A stretch of 64,000 nucleotides of DNA from Entoloma clypeatum. Lineage: Eukaryota; Basidiomycota; Agaricomycetes; Agaricales; Entolomataceae. The position numbers and the translations under genes are program-made. The DNA lies in the NCBI GenBank assembly GCA_963565915.1, contig OY751495.1:2108001-2172000 (forward strand). The letters are read 5' to 3'. How positions within the stretch are numbered: position 1 is the first letter of the stretch; every line of letters begins with the position of its first letter. Shown here piece after piece: positions 9,696 through 19,457 of this stretch. The notes beneath the pieces were generated by a model, which ran no database searches, was not told where the DNA came from, and saw nothing but the letters and a program-made list of their open reading frames with translations.

Positions 9696-10944
9696 GTCAA
9701 TAGAAGTTAGCAAACCCAAGGAACTTCTGGACTTCCTTTTTTGATGTGGGTGCTCGCCAGTTTTGGATTGTATCCACCTTCTCAATTTCCATCTCGACAT
9801 GTCCCTCACCAATGACATATCCCAATATAGGGCATTTGGTTACTTCCCAGAAACACTTCTTTTCCTTCAGAAACAAATCATTGTCCAATAGGATCTGTAG
9901 AATTTCTCTGGTGTTTTGCGCGAGTTCTTCCTTGGTTTTACCGATAACCACAATGTCATCCATGTAGATCACGCAAATGTGTCGGCGGATCTGGTCCCGG
10001 AATAGACTAGCCATCATCTGAGAGAATGTTCCCAGGGAGTTGCAAAGGCCAAAGAACATGACCAATGGTTCAAACAATCCTCGACTGGTGAGGAAGGCGG
10101 CCTTCCATTTGTCACCTTCCTTGATCCAGACATTGTTGTAACCAACCCCACATGATGTCCATCTTATTGAAGTAGACTGCGTCTTTCAACACATCCAAGA
10201 GATCGGAGATGCGTGGGAGTGGGAACTTGTCTTTAACTGTAAATTTGTTGACCATGCAGTAATCTTGTACCAATCATTTGGAACCATCCTTCTTGTTGAT
10301 GAAGAAGTAAGGGGAGGCATAAGGGGATTTGGACAGGCAGATCTTTCCGGTTGCTAGACCCTCGTCGATGGATGCATCCAATTCCTCTTGTTCCTTTTGT
10401 GTCATGGGATATGTATTTCCCCCTAGTTCCTTTGGTGCGTCCGGTGTAAGTTCAATACCATGGTCCCATTCTCTTTCCTTTGTAATCTTGTCAAAGTTCT
10501 CCTTCTCAAAGAGATGAGCAAACTGATCAACATATGAGGGTCGTTTGGTTGTGGGAGGTGGTGTGGGAATGACAGCTTCCAAGATGGGGTCTCCAGGCTT
10601 CCATTTCTGATCCGACTTCTTGGGTGCATCCTTGTCACGCACTTCAACCATGCAAACCCAGTGTTTGTGACCATCAAGGTTAACCCTGAAGTCCAAATGT
10701 TTGGTTAACATGCAATCTGGTGTTGCCGAGCAAGATGGATGCTCTCTGCTATCTCGCTGTGGGGGTGATGCTCGTTGTTGTCTAGTTCTTTGTCAAGCAC
10801 CTGTTGTAGGATGCGACAGATCTCCGATTTGATGTACTGCTGGATGAGCATAAAATCAATACTGTCTCGAGGACTTAGCTCCTCCTGTCGGGCTTCTGAC
10901 ATGGCAAATGGATTGCTGGTGAAGTCTTCAAAGAAGCGCGACAT
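9696..10944 (-). pseudogene. Gypsy-C gag-pol deletion remnant (minus copy)
   Basis: The minus strand reads 79 codons of a gag start (MSRFFEDFTSNPFAMSE, from 10944). An internal deletion then leads into late protease/early RT sequence (LTKHLDFRVNLD) and RT. The RT keeps an intact active site, IYMDDIV. In-frame TGA stops lie at 10274-10276 and 9697-9699, both where Arg (CGA) is expected, and a 4-base duplication near 10140 shifts the frame. The plus copy at 20661-22122 carries the same deletion, stops and shift, so the two copies derive from one already dead element. Confidence 0.85.
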
Positions 10945-10992
10945 CTTTGACTCATCTGGTAGTTGCTCTCTTCGCTCTGGGTGAACCTAACA

Positions 10993-11003
10993 AGATTTAG
11001 CAA
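10993..11003 (-). other. Gypsy-C self-priming site
   Basis: On the minus strand TTGCTAAATCT lies two bases after the LTR end and is the exact reverse complement of AGATTTAGCAA inside the LTR (11078-11088). In the related solo LTR, AGATTTAGCAA lies 33 bp after a TATATAAA box, where transcription should start. This is the arrangement of Tf1-type self-primed elements. Confidence 0.6.
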
Positions 11004-11005
11004 CT

Positions 11006-11338
11006 TGTTATGCGTAACAAACCATTCCAAGGTTTGGGCAGAGTGTGCAGGAAGTGGAAAGGCAAAGAGCAATGTTATTGCTAAATCTAAGAAATAGGAC
11101 TATTGTACAAGGGTTTACACAGTACTGACCAGGATGCGGTAGCAAGGTGAGTCAGTACTGCGGAAGGCAGTGTGCATGAGTAAGGCAACTGCAGACTGCG
11201 TAATACTACTGTGGAACATGAGTCAGCGTGGGAGCAAAGTATCTAAAAGGAGATCTAGAGTCATAGCAGATAAGTAAGAGGAGGCTGGGTCAGGCTGATG
11301 AGTAAAAAGAATGACAATATTGTCAGCATAGTGTATAG
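11006..11338 (-). repeat. Gypsy-C 5' LTR, interrupted by Copia-2
   Basis: On the minus strand the LTR begins TGTTACGG at 17194, is interrupted by Copia-2 after the TATAG site, resumes at 11338 and ends GCATAACA at 11006. The uninterrupted relative at 48225-48527 shows the same sequence without the insertion, apart from a missing internal stretch. Confidence 0.85.
11334..11338. repeat. Copia-2 left target-site duplication TATAG
   Basis: Identical to the five bases after the right LTR (17181-17185). Confidence 0.92.
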
Positions 11339-11648
11339 TGTTGAAACTTTTCCATCACGTGAATTAGATTAGATTAGATTGTATCACGTGACCTTTACAC
11401 ATCTTCGATTACATACTTATTTGGTTGGTACAAACAGTAGTACGGTATATAAGACCAGGAAACTGTCAATATCAACAAGTTGTCTCTTGACTCTTAACCG
11501 CCTCCATCGCTCTTACCAGCCTCAACCGCTCTCACCAGCCTCACCCTCTCCAACCTATGTAAGTGGTCAGAACGGTATCGTAGAGTACTTCCACTGTAGC
11601 CGGTTGCTTCAGTACACTTGCGGCTAGCGCCCAGGTGGAACTTCAACA
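11339..11648 (+). repeat. Copia-2 5' LTR
   Basis: TGTTGAA to TTCAACA, 310 bp. It contains repeated TTAGA units near the left end, a TATATAA box at 11446-11452, and a pyrimidine-rich transcribed part. Confidence 0.95.
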
Positions 11649-11661
11649 GGTTATGGGCCCC
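11649..11661 (+). other. Copia-2 primer-binding site
   Basis: GGTTATGGGCCCC immediately follows the LTR and is complementary to the anticodon region of initiator tRNA-Met, implying a cleaved half-tRNA primer. Confidence 0.75.
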
Positions 11662-12011
11662 GGATAGCAGAGGGACTTGGGAAATGCTGGCAACAGCGAG
11701 TACCTGCCCACTCTACCCTGGTTGGCAAAGAACCGATCGAAAGATCTAGGTTCTGAGTCATACTTCTTCACATATGAACCTGGGAACGTCATTACGACAA
11801 GTACCTGTCATGAGACGTCCCTAAAGGGATTGACCTAGTACACTCCATGTGGAAACGTTGATCGCACCTTATACGTTTCTGACATATAAAGGGTTTTCCC
11901 ATGACCGCTATTCCTGAAGGGAATATGTCATAAAGGAATCATTCAATTGTTTTCTCGAAATCATATTCATAACACATCACTGATTGAGAACCCTTTTTAG
12001 ATTCATTCACA

Positions 12012-15000
12012 ATGTCTACCTCTCGCTCCGCCCTTGACTCCATCGTCGTCTTTGACGGCATCGACTATCAAAGTTGGGCCGAGAAGATGAAGTCCTACCT
12101 CCTCCATCAAGGAGTCTGGCACCTCGTATCCGGCAACATTGAGCGCCCCACTATCGAGGACTTCACCGTCACAGTCTCCACTCCTGCCTCTGCCACCTCG
12201 ACGTCTGCAACCCAGCCTCCGGTCATCACCGTCACCGTCGACCAGCCCGCCTTCCACAAAGAAAGGAAGACCTGGATCAGGGACGACGACATGGCCTTCG
12301 GTTCCATCCGCCTCAAGGTCTCCGAAGCCATCAGGAGGCACATCAAAGACGCCAAGACCTCGAAGGAAGCCTGGACGATACTAAAGGACGCATATTCAAA
12401 AGTCTCCCCCGCCACCATTTTTGGCGATTTCAAAGCTGCAGCCTCCTTCAAACTGTCTGGTCGGGACCCCATGCCGGAAATCGAGCGCCTTGGATCACTC
12501 TTCGCTCGTCTCAGCGACTCGAACTTCGTCGTGCCTGATCTCATGCAGGCTATGATCTTGGCAAGTGCCATTCCTGACGCCTGGTCGTCTCTCTCCACCG
12601 CCCTCTTTCAGGTCTACGACGCCGACGACTTCACATGGCAGGCGGTCGCCGACAGCATCGTCTCAGAGTACAGGCGCAAGTACGCAATTGGGTCTACTCG
12701 GGCGTCCAACGAGCAGGCCCGGAAAATTTCCGGGACTAAGCGAAAGGGGCAAGACCCCAAATGGGAAAAGCAGACAGCGCCGAGTACCTCGCGTAACAAT
12801 GCTGACGAGCAGCCTAACTCGACCGACCCAAGTACCGCTTCTGAAAAGAAGAAGGGAAAGGGACGCTGGCGCAACCAGAAGAAGCGCGCCAACAACGCAG
12901 AAAACGACTCCGACCAAGCTGAGGAAATGGTCGAGTTTATTGCACCAGCCATTGAGCAACCCCTTCGTCGTCCTGCTCCTTGTCCTCTTCCTCCTCGTCA
13001 ACGTGCCCCTTGCCATCTCCCTCCTCATCATGCACCTGCCTTCACCACTATAACGGGCCGCGGGAAAACTACAAGTACCGCGCAGCCTGAGTCGGAGAAA
13101 ATGCAGTCGCTCCTGCAACGCATGAACCCGCCTCCTTCTCAGTACACCGGGCTTCCCTCAGGAAAGCCGTCTGTGTGGAAAAAGAATGAGAGGGTGCGAA
13201 GACTCGCCCGAGAGATCGGTGCTCAACCCTCTGGGTCAAACCTCCGTATCTTAGATACCATCATTCCTGACATCGACGAAAGGCCGGCTAAACAGCGTCG
13301 CGTAGCCCCGTCGATAGAAGAATCGCTGAAAATGATGGACATCGACCAGGAACGGATGGGGCCGGATGTGTTTGAGGATGAAATAGAACTTGACGGTTCG
13401 TCGAAACCCTTTCTTGAACCTTATCAATTGCGGAATGCTAATAATACCTCTCAACAGACGTATAATATATTAGCCAGTACCGGTACAGAGTGCGTAGATC
13501 ACATTAGCAGTGATCTACATAAAAAATATATTAAACATTTCGCCTCTTGTACACATTGTAAGGAAAAAGAACGCGCGCAATGGATACTAGATTCCGGCGC
13601 CTCTTTACACTTCACCTATGAGTTTAAGGACTTTGCATATTATAGACCTCTCACGGTCAAGCGATTCGTCCAAACTGCAGCTAAAGGGAAGAAACTGGAA
13701 ATACTCGGAGTTGGGGCCGTTCCAGTACGGCACACCCTAAATGGGGAGGTAAAAACCCATCTTCTCAGACCGGTGTTCTACATCCCGGACATGGACACAC
13801 GCCTATTGTCCCTAGGCGTCTTCCTTAACCATGGTTACAAAGTAGACGGGACTTGTGGAGAAATTAACATCTCCAAAGGGCTGAGCAAAATCCAGTTTTC
13901 GCCCCACATCCTTGGTCAAACCATTTACTGGTTAGACACTGAAATACGCTATGACCAGATCCATGCGATCTCGAGCGAAATCACTGTTGAAACATGGCAC
14001 AAGCGCCTTGGTCACCCAAATGATCAAGCACTCCGAAAGATTCCCACCAGTACCAAAGGGGTACCTGAAACACTAGTACGTGAGAAATCACAGGAAAGTT
14101 GCACAGGTTGCCTCAAAGGGAAAATGCCAAATCAGTCATATCCAAATTCGATAACAAGGGCAACAAAAACCTTTGATCTGATCCATTCCAATCTTAAACA
14201 AATATCCACGGCATCATACCACAAATATAAATATTTCCTTACGTTTTTGGACGATTTTTCATCCCACGTCTGGGTTGTCTTGCTTAGGAAGAAGTCGGAT
14301 GCTGTCATGGCACTACGACAATTCCTTGCGATGATCCAGAATCAATTCGCCGCCACTCCTAAGAAATGGCGAGTTGATGGAGGTGGAGAATTCAACGAAT
14401 ACAAGGATGTACTTGCCGATCATGGAATTCTGATCGACGTCACGCTCCCGTATCAGCACCAGCAGAACGGTCGAGCAGAACGGATAAATCGAACCCTGTG
14501 GGAGAAATCTCAGGCCTTGCGCTTCGACGCGTGCTTACCACCTATGTGGTGGGAATTCTGTTTGGAACATGCAGCTTTTCTCTACAACAGAACCCCCATG
14601 CAGCGTCTCGAATGGAATACCCCTTACTTCAGGGTGACCAATGAGATCCCCGATATGTCAAGCATCAGAGTCTTCGGATGTCAGGCATATGTGTATATCC
14701 CAAAAGAAAAATGTAGAAATTCCCTGGAGTCTAGATCTCGATTGATGATTTATCTCGGATCAAAGCCAGGGGTCAAAGGATACCGTTTCATGGATCCTGA
14801 GACTAATACAATTTTCATGGGTGGGAAAGCTATCTTTGATGAAAGCAAGTACCCTAGATGCCACATCGACCCTTTGCCAGAGAACCATCCAGAAATGGAA
14901 AACCCAGAACCGGCTGATGAGTTTGAGGACCTCATCCCCGGAAACGATGACAATGACAGTCATTACGAAAAACCTCACGACCCTGTTCCCACTGGACAGG

Positions 15001-16802
15001 ATCACCCTGAATCAGACGATGATTTGCCGCATAGCGAACCCGATGACGAGCCACGAGTACCCACTCCAGAACCCGAGCAAGTACCAGATCGACCGATCAG
15101 GGAACGACGAGTTCGGAGAATGCCAGACAGCATCTATGGGGAAGACACCCCTGCTTCTGATCTTGAAAAAATGGATCGAAGGCATAGATTAGGCGGTCAA
15201 ACGGCATGGATGAACGATCTCCTAATGGAGGCAATCTCTATCCAAGTGGGCATCATCAAAATGTCACACAAAGATATATACTCTCTTCCGAACAAAGAAG
15301 ATTGGTATGCGGCAGAACGAAAAGAGCTAGACATGCTCAAAAGCCGCGGGGTGATCACGGAGTTAGTACCCCTACCTACAGGGAGGAAAGCTCTAAGGAA
15401 CAAATGGGTTTACAACGAAAAATCCGACGGGCGTTTGAAAGCGCGCCTTGTTGCAAAAGGTTTCTCACAGGTAGAAGGGATTGACTTCGATCAAATCTTC
15501 TCACCAGTAGTGAGATACGAGACAGTCCGATTGATTCTGGCATTGACAGCCCTTGAAGGGTGGTTCATGACACTCTTGGACGTCTCAGCAGCCTTCCTCT
15601 ATGGAACACTCCGTGAGGTAATTTACATGCGACAGCCTGAGGGCTACATAGTAAAAGGGAAAGAAAACCTCGTGTACCGACTATACAAAGCCCTATACGG
15701 ACTCAAGCAGGCCGCATTAGCCTGGTGGAGGGAACTCGATTCCTCCATGAAAAAGCTCGGCTTTGCCCGGCTTCACTCCGATGCGGGAGTTTTTATTCAC
15801 ACAAGTACCAAAGGGGAAACTGTGATCGCCGTCATTTATGTCGATGACTCTGCTTTTCTCGGCACAAACCGGGAATACACGCTGGAAAAGAAGAAGGCCT
15901 TCATGACAACATGGGAATGTAGGGATCTAGGCCACCTAGTCCCTGATGGGGAACCAAAAGAATTTCTCTCTATCCAAATAAGACAACGTGGGAAGCGGAT
16001 CTTCATTGATCAAGTACCCTACCTTGAGAAAATTCTCGCACGCATGGGGATGAGCGAATCTAATGCCACCCATACCCCACTCCCGACGGGCTACAAACCC
16101 ATGAAGTCTGAAGATGAACCCAATGCGGAACTCAGATCCAAGTACCAATCCGTCATCGGGTCACTATTGTACTTAATGATCGGGACAAGACCCGACATTT
16201 GTTTCGCCGTAATCAAAATGTCCCAATTCTCCGCAAACCCTACCAAACGCCATTTAGAAGTGGCAAGGGATATTTGCAGGTATTTGAAGGCGACAAAAAA
16301 TTATGCAATCATGTACGATGGTGATTCTGGGAAAGGAATCTACGCATTTACAGACTCCGATTGGGCGTCAGACGAAAACACCAGGAAGTCCACCACTGGT
16401 TACTTCGTATCGCTGGCATCTGGAGCAGTAACATGGGTTTCATCGGCGCAAAAAACCATTGCCCTCTCTTCCACGGAAGCAGAATACATGGCGCTATCAG
16501 ATTGCAGTCGCGCAGTGACATGGCTTAGAAGCATGCTTGCCGAACTTGGGATGCAGATCGGATCAGTCCCGATCTATGGAGATAACAATGGCTCCGTCTT
16601 TATCGCATCCAACCCTGTAACTGAAAAGCGGTCCAAGCACATTGACGTGCGATTCCACTTCGTCAGAGAAAAAGTATCCGAAGGCATCATTACGGTTGAA
16701 TTCATCGAAGGAGTGAATAACCCTGCAGACCTTTTAACTAAGAATCTGGGAAAAATCCTCTTCAACAAGTTTATCCTGTACTTTGGATTACTTAAAAACT
16801 AG
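12012..16802 (+). CDS. Copia-2 Gag-Pol polyprotein (1,596 aa)
   Basis: Single frame from the ATG at 12012 to the stop at 16800-16802. Residues 1-300 are gag (UBN2-like), ending in a basic KKKGKGRWRNQKKR stretch with no CCHC knuckle. A Pro/Cys-rich linker follows. Protease WILDSGASLHF is near residue 523. Integrase has the HHCC site from about 661 (HKRLGHP, CTGCLKGK) and catalytic D, D, E in HSNLK/LDDFSSH/DGGGEF; the first motif reads HSN where Copia-1 has HSD, so one catalytic Asp may be changed. Reverse transcriptase has YVDD near 1274. RNase H has TDSDWA near 1444 and STEAEY. The acidic spacer between integrase and RT is rich in Pro, Glu and Asp. Confidence 0.95.
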   Translation: MSTSRSALDSIVVFDGIDYQSWAEKMKSYLLHQGVWHLVSGNIERPTIEDFTVTVSTPASATSTSATQPPVITVTVDQPAFHKERKTWIRDDDMAFGSIRLKVSEAIRRHIKDAKTSKEAWTILKDAYSKVSPATIFGDFKAAASFKLSGRDPMPEIERLGSLFARLSDSNFVVPDLMQAMILASAIPDAWSSLSTALFQVYDADDFTWQAVADSIVSEYRRKYAIGSTRASNEQARKISGTKRKGQDPKWEKQTAPSTSRNNADEQPNSTDPSTASEKKKGKGRWRNQKKRANNAENDSDQAEEMVEFIAPAIEQPLRRPAPCPLPPRQRAPCHLPPHHAPAFTTITGRGKTTSTAQPESEKMQSLLQRMNPPPSQYTGLPSGKPSVWKKNERVRRLAREIGAQPSGSNLRILDTIIPDIDERPAKQRRVAPSIEESLKMMDIDQERMGPDVFEDEIELDGSSKPFLEPYQLRNANNTSQQTYNILASTGTECVDHISSDLHKKYIKHFASCTHCKEKERAQWILDSGASLHFTYEFKDFAYYRPLTVKRFVQTAAKGKKLEILGVGAVPVRHTLNGEVKTHLLRPVFYIPDMDTRLLSLGVFLNHGYKVDGTCGEINISKGLSKIQFSPHILGQTIYWLDTEIRYDQIHAISSEITVETWHKRLGHPNDQALRKIPTSTKGVPETLVREKSQESCTGCLKGKMPNQSYPNSITRATKTFDLIHSNLKQISTASYHKYKYFLTFLDDFSSHVWVVLLRKKSDAVMALRQFLAMIQNQFAATPKKWRVDGGGEFNEYKDVLADHGILIDVTLPYQHQQNGRAERINRTLWEKSQALRFDACLPPMWWEFCLEHAAFLYNRTPMQRLEWNTPYFRVTNEIPDMSSIRVFGCQAYVYIPKEKCRNSLESRSRLMIYLGSKPGVKGYRFMDPETNTIFMGGKAIFDESKYPRCHIDPLPENHPEMENPEPADEFEDLIPGNDDNDSHYEKPHDPVPTGQDHPESDDDLPHSEPDDEPRVPTPEPEQVPDRPIRERRVRRMPDSIYGEDTPASDLEKMDRRHRLGGQTAWMNDLLMEAISIQVGIIKMSHKDIYSLPNKEDWYAAERKELDMLKSRGVITELVPLPTGRKALRNKWVYNEKSDGRLKARLVAKGFSQVEGIDFDQIFSPVVRYETVRLILALTALEGWFMTLLDVSAAFLYGTLREVIYMRQPEGYIVKGKENLVYRLYKALYGLKQAALAWWRELDSSMKKLGFARLHSDAGVFIHTSTKGETVIAVIYVDDSAFLGTNREYTLEKKKAFMTTWECRDLGHLVPDGEPKEFLSIQIRQRGKRIFIDQVPYLEKILARMGMSESNATHTPLPTGYKPMKSEDEPNAELRSKYQSVIGSLLYLMIGTRPDICFAVIKMSQFSANPTKRHLEVARDICRYLKATKNYAIMYDGDSGKGIYAFTDSDWASDENTRKSTTGYFVSLASGAVTWVSSAQKTIALSSTEAEYMALSDCSRAVTWLRSMLAELGMQIGSVPIYGDNNGSVFIASNPVTEKRSKHIDVRFHFVREKVSEGIITVEFIEGVNNPADLLTKNLGKILFNKFILYFGLLKN

Positions 16803-16862
16803 ACGAAGAAAGAGTACCTATATGGGAAAAAGTAAGATGTATTTAGAAGTATGTACTAAATA

Positions 16863-16870
16863 TGGGGGGG
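16863..16870 (+). other. Copia-2 polypurine tract
   Basis: A short tract ending in seven G residues directly precedes the 3' LTR, as needed for plus-strand priming. Confidence 0.8.
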
Positions 16871-17180
16871 TGTTGAAACTTTTCCATCATGTGAATTAGA
16901 TTAGATTAGATTGTATCACGTGACCTTTACACATCTTCGATTACATACTTATTTGGTTGGTACAAACAGTAGTACGGTATATAAGACCAGGAAACTGTCA
17001 ATATCAACAAGTTGTCTCTTGACTCTTAACCGCCTCCATCGCTCTTACCAGCCTCAACCGCTCTCACCAGCCTCACCCTCTCCAACCTATGTAAGTGGTC
17101 AGAACGGTATCGTAGAGTACTTCCACTGTAGCCGGTTGCTTCAGTACACTTGCGGCTAGCGCCCAGGTGGAACTTCAACA
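16871..17180 (+). repeat. Copia-2 3' LTR
   Basis: 310 bp, almost identical to the 5' LTR, followed by the TATAG duplication. Confidence 0.95.
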
Positions 17181-17194
17181 TATAGTCCGTAACA
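17181..17194 (-). repeat. Copia-2 right TSD and first bases of the Gypsy-C LTR
   Basis: TATAG (17181-17185) repeats the left duplication; 17186-17194 completes the TGTTACGGA start of the interrupted Gypsy-C LTR on the minus strand. Confidence 0.85.
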
Positions 17195-17484
17195 TAAGAT
17201 AGGATAAGTAAAAGAACTTGTTGAAAATATAAAGAGAGACTCACACCTCAGTTTGTGATAGTGAACTGAGGTGCTACGAGTATGTAGGTGAACCTTAAAT
17301 ACTAACTACATGAAACTGTAGTTAGGGCCGTAGGTAGTGACAGAGATGAATGTACTACATACTAGATAAAAGATTGTGGCATGTCTTGTAACAAGACATA
17401 CCATACATAAATATGAATGTAAGTAAAAATAGTTACCATGATTGCGTGTTGAACATGCGCAATGCGTCAGGTATCGAATAACTC
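17195..17484. other. Non-coding stretch with a perfect hairpin
   Basis: No coding frame is visible. CACCTCAGTT at 17244-17253 pairs fully with AACTGAGGTG at 17264-17273 around a 10-base loop. The part from about 17378 is an inverted repeat of 20547-20660. Confidence 0.6.
17378..17484 (+). repeat. Left arm of a 3.3-kb-wide inverted repeat
   Basis: Matches the reverse complement of 20547-20660 with scattered differences, including a TGTCTTGTAACAAGACA palindrome. The match continues into the TAGTG ends at 17485 and 20546. Two inverted copies of one sequence, each carrying a TAGTG-element at the same position, explain it better than a TSD-flanked element. Confidence 0.7.
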
Positions 17485-18271
17485 TAGTGTTTGAAAGTCT
17501 GGTCCGGTCTGGGATCTTGTCACACATTGGTTTTTCAAATTTGGTTCATTCCTTGGGGAGATATAGCACTTTTTCTGAAATCTACACATTTCATTATTTC
17601 TATCTTATCTGGACTTCTGAAAATTATACAGTGTGTCAGAAGGTGAATACATATCTAATATATAGTTCTATCACTTCAAACTATTATTAGACTATGAGAA
17701 AGGGGCCATGTGCGCCTGTGCGATGCATTTTGCACATTGTTTACCATTATTTGGTCAGAGGACGGAACCTCTATAACTCAAAATCTGTGGCAAAGTTTGA
17801 CAAAATAAATACATACTTGATGATATATAGTCCCCTCCTACCTAATTGATATAGTAGAAACCCTTACTTGTTCCTGTGTAGCAGATGTGCGATGTTTTTG
17901 GGAATTTGTTTACATGTATTTGACACATTTGACGTGCACATGATGCATGTCATCCAACATCAAAATGACACATCCACCCATTGCTGACTCTGCAATGAGG
18001 GCACACATGCCAAAAATCATGTGTTTGGATGGTTTAATCATGTGTGAACCTATGTCAACAGCAAATTGACTAAGTAACATGGCTCTCGTGGACAATTTTA
18101 TTTGTATGGTTTAACTGAGTTTAACCAACAAATTAACCAAACCAATAAAAAATTAACTGGTTAATGATGGTTTGGTCTGGTTTAGATTTTTTTCCTGAAA
18201 ATTTCTTAACTGGTTAAGGTTTAGGTTAATGGATTTGGGGTCAATTAACCAAACCAAATTTTTGAACACTA
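17485..18271. mobile_element. hAT-like TAGTG-family element, internally deleted
   Basis: Starts TAGTGTTTGAAAGTCTGG at 17485. The stretch 17530-18010 then matches the inner element body at 31175-31770, including the ATCCACCCATTGCTGACTC segment, and a TTAACC/GGTTAA-rich piece ends TTTTTGAACACTA at 18271. It lacks the CCCAACGGC minisatellite of the longer copies. The flanking octamers (AATAACTC, GGTGGAGA) do not match, so the two ends may come from different insertions. Confidence 0.55.
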
Positions 18272-19018
18272 GGTGGAGAGGAAGAACAGCACACCAAAAT
18301 TGGGAAGGGGAACAAGAAGGCCATCAATTGGCAGGCAGAGGCAACGAAGGTTCTTGAGAAGACAGTAAGTGTACCACATTTTCATCGCTTCGTCCAGTCT
18401 AATTAATTCTCCATTATAGCTAGCCCAATACTGGAAACCAACCACTGTGACCACCCCAACTCTGTCGCCTTCTGCAAGTTCCACTCCAAAGCAGACCACA
18501 GATAGGAAGGCTTCCCACCTCGATGCATACAAACACCTTCATCAGCAATCACACATGCTTCGACACAAATGGCTGCAGAATTGGGATGGCATGAGGAGCT
18601 GGAACGGTATCTTGAGAACCCATTCCCTGAACTGACCGAAGACACTGATCTCATTAAGCTTTGGGAAGTACATCTAATATTTTCATTTCATTATTATACT
18701 TTAATAAATATATCTTCTCAAGGACATTTTGCCCTTGTATCCAACATTTGCCTGCATCGCACTTGACATCCTCCCGTCCAGGCCTCTTCCGTCCCCTGCG
18801 AACAACTTTTCTCAGGAAGCAAGCTTACCGCCACTGATTGATGCACGTGACTCGGCGCTGACAAGTTTGAAAACCTCCAGCTCATGAAATCTGCCTGGTG
18901 TAAAGATCTCATCAACCTCACTGTCCAGAATGCAAGGAGGTCAAGGAAGTGGATCTGGACATGCTTCTGTACAAGGAGCTGCTCCAGGAGGATGTCACTA
19001 TCAGTGCTTGGGTTGAGG
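18272..19018 (+). pseudogene. hAT transposase remnant (C-terminal part)
   Basis: Two introns with GT-AG borders are visible (18365-18419 and 18668-18722). After the second, the sequence encodes the hAT dimerisation region: LPLYPTFACIALDILP, then, after a frameshift, ASSVPCEQLFSGSKLTATD and LGADKFENLQLMKSAW. Two TGA stops (18839-18841, 18848-18850) stand where CGA (Arg) is expected in this family. The N-terminal zinc finger and catalytic core are absent or unrecognisable. It is interrupted on the right by a MITE. It may descend from the transposase that moved the TAGTG elements, but this is inference. Confidence 0.75.
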
Positions 19019-19457
19019 CCCAGTGAAAATTGGGTCATGTGGGAGTGGTTTTTCTCAGGGCTATTTTAGGTTTGATCTTCTCTAACTTGGTTTAATTCAG
19101 TCCAAATGGAAAATTTGATTTGATTGACAGCGAGTCCAACTTTAAGGGTTTGAGTTAGGATAACCTAGAAATTTTAGGAAACAAGCATGATGTGATCTAG
19201 TTTTCTCAAGTTTTTTCAGGGGTGATTCAGTTAAAATCTGTCAAACCATGGGAATTAAGTGGGAACCTGTGGGAATTGATGGTTGAATTTCTGGATTATT
19301 CTGACTCAAACCCTCTCAAACCCTTAAAGTTGGACTCTCCATAAGTCAAATCAAATTTCCCATTTGGACTGATTTAAACCAAATTAGGCAAGATCAAACC
19401 AAAAATAGCCCTGAGAAAACCCACTCCCACATGACCTGATTTTCACTGGGGTTGAGG
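19011..19457. mobile_element. Palindromic MITE with 8-bp TSD GGTTGAGG
   Basis: The element 19019-19449 starts CCCAGTGAAAAT and ends ATTTTCACTGG. Its arms pair over about 135 bp with scattered mismatches. GGTTGAGG occurs on both sides (19011-19018 and 19450-19457). An 8-bp TSD and a CAGTG-type end fit the hAT superfamily. It lies inside the hAT transposase remnant and has no coding capacity. Confidence 0.85.

Larger units (their letters stand above)
11339..17180 (+). mobile_element. Copia-2, full-length and apparently intact Copia
   Basis: Two 310-bp LTRs that differ at a single position I could find (CACGTG versus CATGTG near the left end), a perfect 5-bp TSD (TATAG), a primer-binding site, a polypurine tract and one uninterrupted 1,596-codon gag-pol frame. 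All signs point to a very recent insertion. It sits in the 5' LTR of Gypsy-C, and a paralogous empty site is present at 48234-48238 in the solo LTR. Confidence 0.96.
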
